Assembly: GCA_027186245.1 (NCBI GenBank)
Contig: CP114481.1
Coordinates: forward strand, 3,084,501 to 3,148,500
DNA from: Coriaria nepalensis
Taxonomy: Eukaryota > Streptophyta > Magnoliopsida > Cucurbitales > Coriariaceae
DNA length: 64,000 nucleotides
Direction: 5' to 3'
Within the stretch, counting starts at the first letter, position 1, and each line of letters opens with the position of its first letter. The translations under genes and the position numbers were made by a program. Below the pieces are notes generated by a model that was given only the letters and a program-made list of their open reading frames with translations, did not search any database and was not told where the DNA came from. Shown piece by piece: positions 62,390 through 64,000 of this stretch.

Positions 62390-64000
62390 GTGAGATTTAT
62401 TGGAGTTTCGCTGGAATCTAATATCACTTATAGTCAATTGCTGAAAGAAGTGTACGAATCTATCGACATTAATTTTAATCATTTTGGTTTGCAACTATCA
62501 TACAAGTTGAAGAGTAAATTGTTGACTTCGCCGTTATATATAAAATAATATAAAAAACCAAAATGCGAAAGGATATTTCCGGCACTTGCTATCTACAAAG
62601 GAAAAGAGAATCATGTGGTGAAGAGGGTTATCAATTACCTAACCTTCCTAATATTTGTGGTATTTTTAGGAATGACATACTTACTCCCGTAGATAATAAT
62701 CGTGAATCTTTTATGAGTGACGTACCTAATCTTGACAATTTTCCTGAAAATTGTAGGAGTGATATACCTGAGGTAGTTGTTAATAATCATGATGACGAGG
62801 ATGGAGATGTGGATGAAGATAAAGATGAGGATGAGGAGCTTGATGATGATGACGAAGGTGAGAGAATAAAGAAAGAATATGGTACTAGTCATGACACCGA
62901 GTTAAATATTACGAATCAAGAGTACGAAAATGAATTCTTCATGGGAGTAATACTCAACAGGGTTTTACTCGATACTTTAGATGACATACCAATTAACGAG
63001 ATGTTGCCACTATCACTGCTTATAATGTGTCCACCTGATAATATACCTCCTCTATCACCATGTGCACAACATTCAAATGATATTGAAGATAATGATTGTA
63101 TTCTCCCCATTGCTACCTGCACTCAACATGCATTGAAAGCAATTTAGTCCCAGTTGTCTCATCTCAAGCAAGCGGAGGTGAGTTTTATGTTAAACATTAT
63201 TTTGCATCGAAGAGTGAATTAAAGGCTAGCCTACATATGCTTGTGATGCAATGAAATTTTGAGTTTAAGGTGAAAAAGTCGAATAAGACTACATTTGTAG
63301 TCGTGTGCATGGATCCAAATTGCAAGTGGAAACTTCGTGCCACAGGAAAGAAGAATTCTTCATTTTTCCAAATTCAAACATTTAAAGATGAGTACACATA
63401 TTCACATTTATTCAAACAAGACAAACATCATCAAGTATCTGCATCGATTATTAGATTACATGTAAGGAACAAATTCAAAGGGTGTAACGAGACTCTTAAG
63501 GCTCCAAATCTTGTTAATATTATCTTAAACGACTTCGGGTTAGAAATTAATTATTAGAAGGAATGGAAATCAATATCAATTACATATAATCTTATTTGAG
63601 GTACGACCGATGATAGCTACAATAATTTACCATTTTGGGTAGACATGGTAAAAGTAGTTAATCTAAGGATGATAATTGCATTTTTGATGGATGGAAAAAA
63701 TAGATTCCTATATTATTTTTTTTGGCTTTTAGAGTAGTAATAAAAGGGTTTCGATTTCTGTGAAGAGCTATTTCTATTGATAGAACTTTTTTGAAGTGCA
63801 AATACGAAGATAAGCTTTTGTCCATAATGGCCCAGGACTGTAACAACCATCTCTATCCATTAGTATATGCTATTGTTGATTCGGAGAATGATGTGTCATA
63901 GAATTAGTTCTTAAGCAAGCTAAAGGGTGTGATCCCTGATGCCGCTAATTTTGTTTTCATATCAAATTAGGTCAATAGTATTAATAATGTTAAACATAGT
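62390..64000 (+). pseudogene. Broken MULE transposase, N-terminal half (continues past the window)
   Basis: Pieces in plant MuDR-transposase order. 62390-62560 resembles the ubiquitin-like/PB1-like N-terminus (FIGVSLESNITYSQLLKEVY). 62563-63147 is an open 194-codon frame with a long Asp/Glu run near residues 76-99, the acidic spacer common in these proteins. 63200-63557 is the MuDR N-terminal domain (FASKSELKASLHM, KKSNKTTFVVVCMD, CKWKLRATGKKNSSFFQI, HHQVSASIIRLHV). 63570-63900 is the start of the transposase core (TFLKCKY, QDCNNHLYPLVYAIVDSENDV) with stops and shifts. It is related to the MULE at 16.4-17.6 kb but supplies the N-terminal part that one lacks. A stop at about 62548, TAG after 63147 and several others make it inactive. 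Confidence 0.75.

Overview
The window is nuclear DNA of a flowering plant, most likely a eudicot. The genes are intron-bearing and encode plant proteins, the spacers are AT-rich, and much of the rest is decayed retrotransposons and MULE DNA transposons. No species can be named from the sequence. All exon borders below were placed by eye from GT/AG signals, reading phase and remembered family sequences. There was no alignment or transcript support.

Layout. (1) 18-11561, minus: a gamma-tubulin complex component of GCP6 type, 14 exons seen, with the last exon running off the left edge. (2) 12.2-18.25 kb: transposon remains. These are a broken Ulp1-protease-like/DUF1985 gene (plus), a 473-bp tandem duplication of telomere-like degenerate repeats, a broken MULE transposase (minus) and a Ty1/copia fragment (minus). 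(3) 18725-28280: a broken Ty3/gypsy chromovirus on the minus strand with two LTRs and a tRNA-Met-type primer site. (4) 28.3-32.2 kb: noncoding DNA with LTR-like and low-complexity stretches. (5) 32295-33685, plus: an R2R3-MYB gene of MYB5 type, intact. (6) 36200-44407: a second broken gypsy chromovirus, plus strand, with two LTRs. (7) 44.4-50.8 kb: a microsatellite, a Tourist-like MITE, a 5'-truncated copia element with its 3' LTR, and a gypsy integrase tail. (8) 51305-54795, minus: a PTC52-type (ACD1-like/PAO family) Rieske oxygenase gene, complete except for one splice junction with no recognisable GT donor. (9) 57570-60784, minus: an intact five-exon alpha-tubulin gene. (10) 62.39-64.0 kb: the 5' half of another broken MULE, plus strand, cut by the right edge.

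Four host genes (GCP6, MYB5, PTC52, alpha-tubulin) stand in a transposon-rich background. GCP6 and alpha-tubulin both belong to the microtubule system (nucleation and polymer), but they lie about 46 kb apart and nothing suggests functional linkage. I found no RNA gene, no CRISPR array and no convincing new biological system. The points most worth a second look are the PTC52 splice junction, the Ulp1-like remnant with its catalytic Cys replaced by Tyr, and several local duplications and inversions inside the transposon remains.
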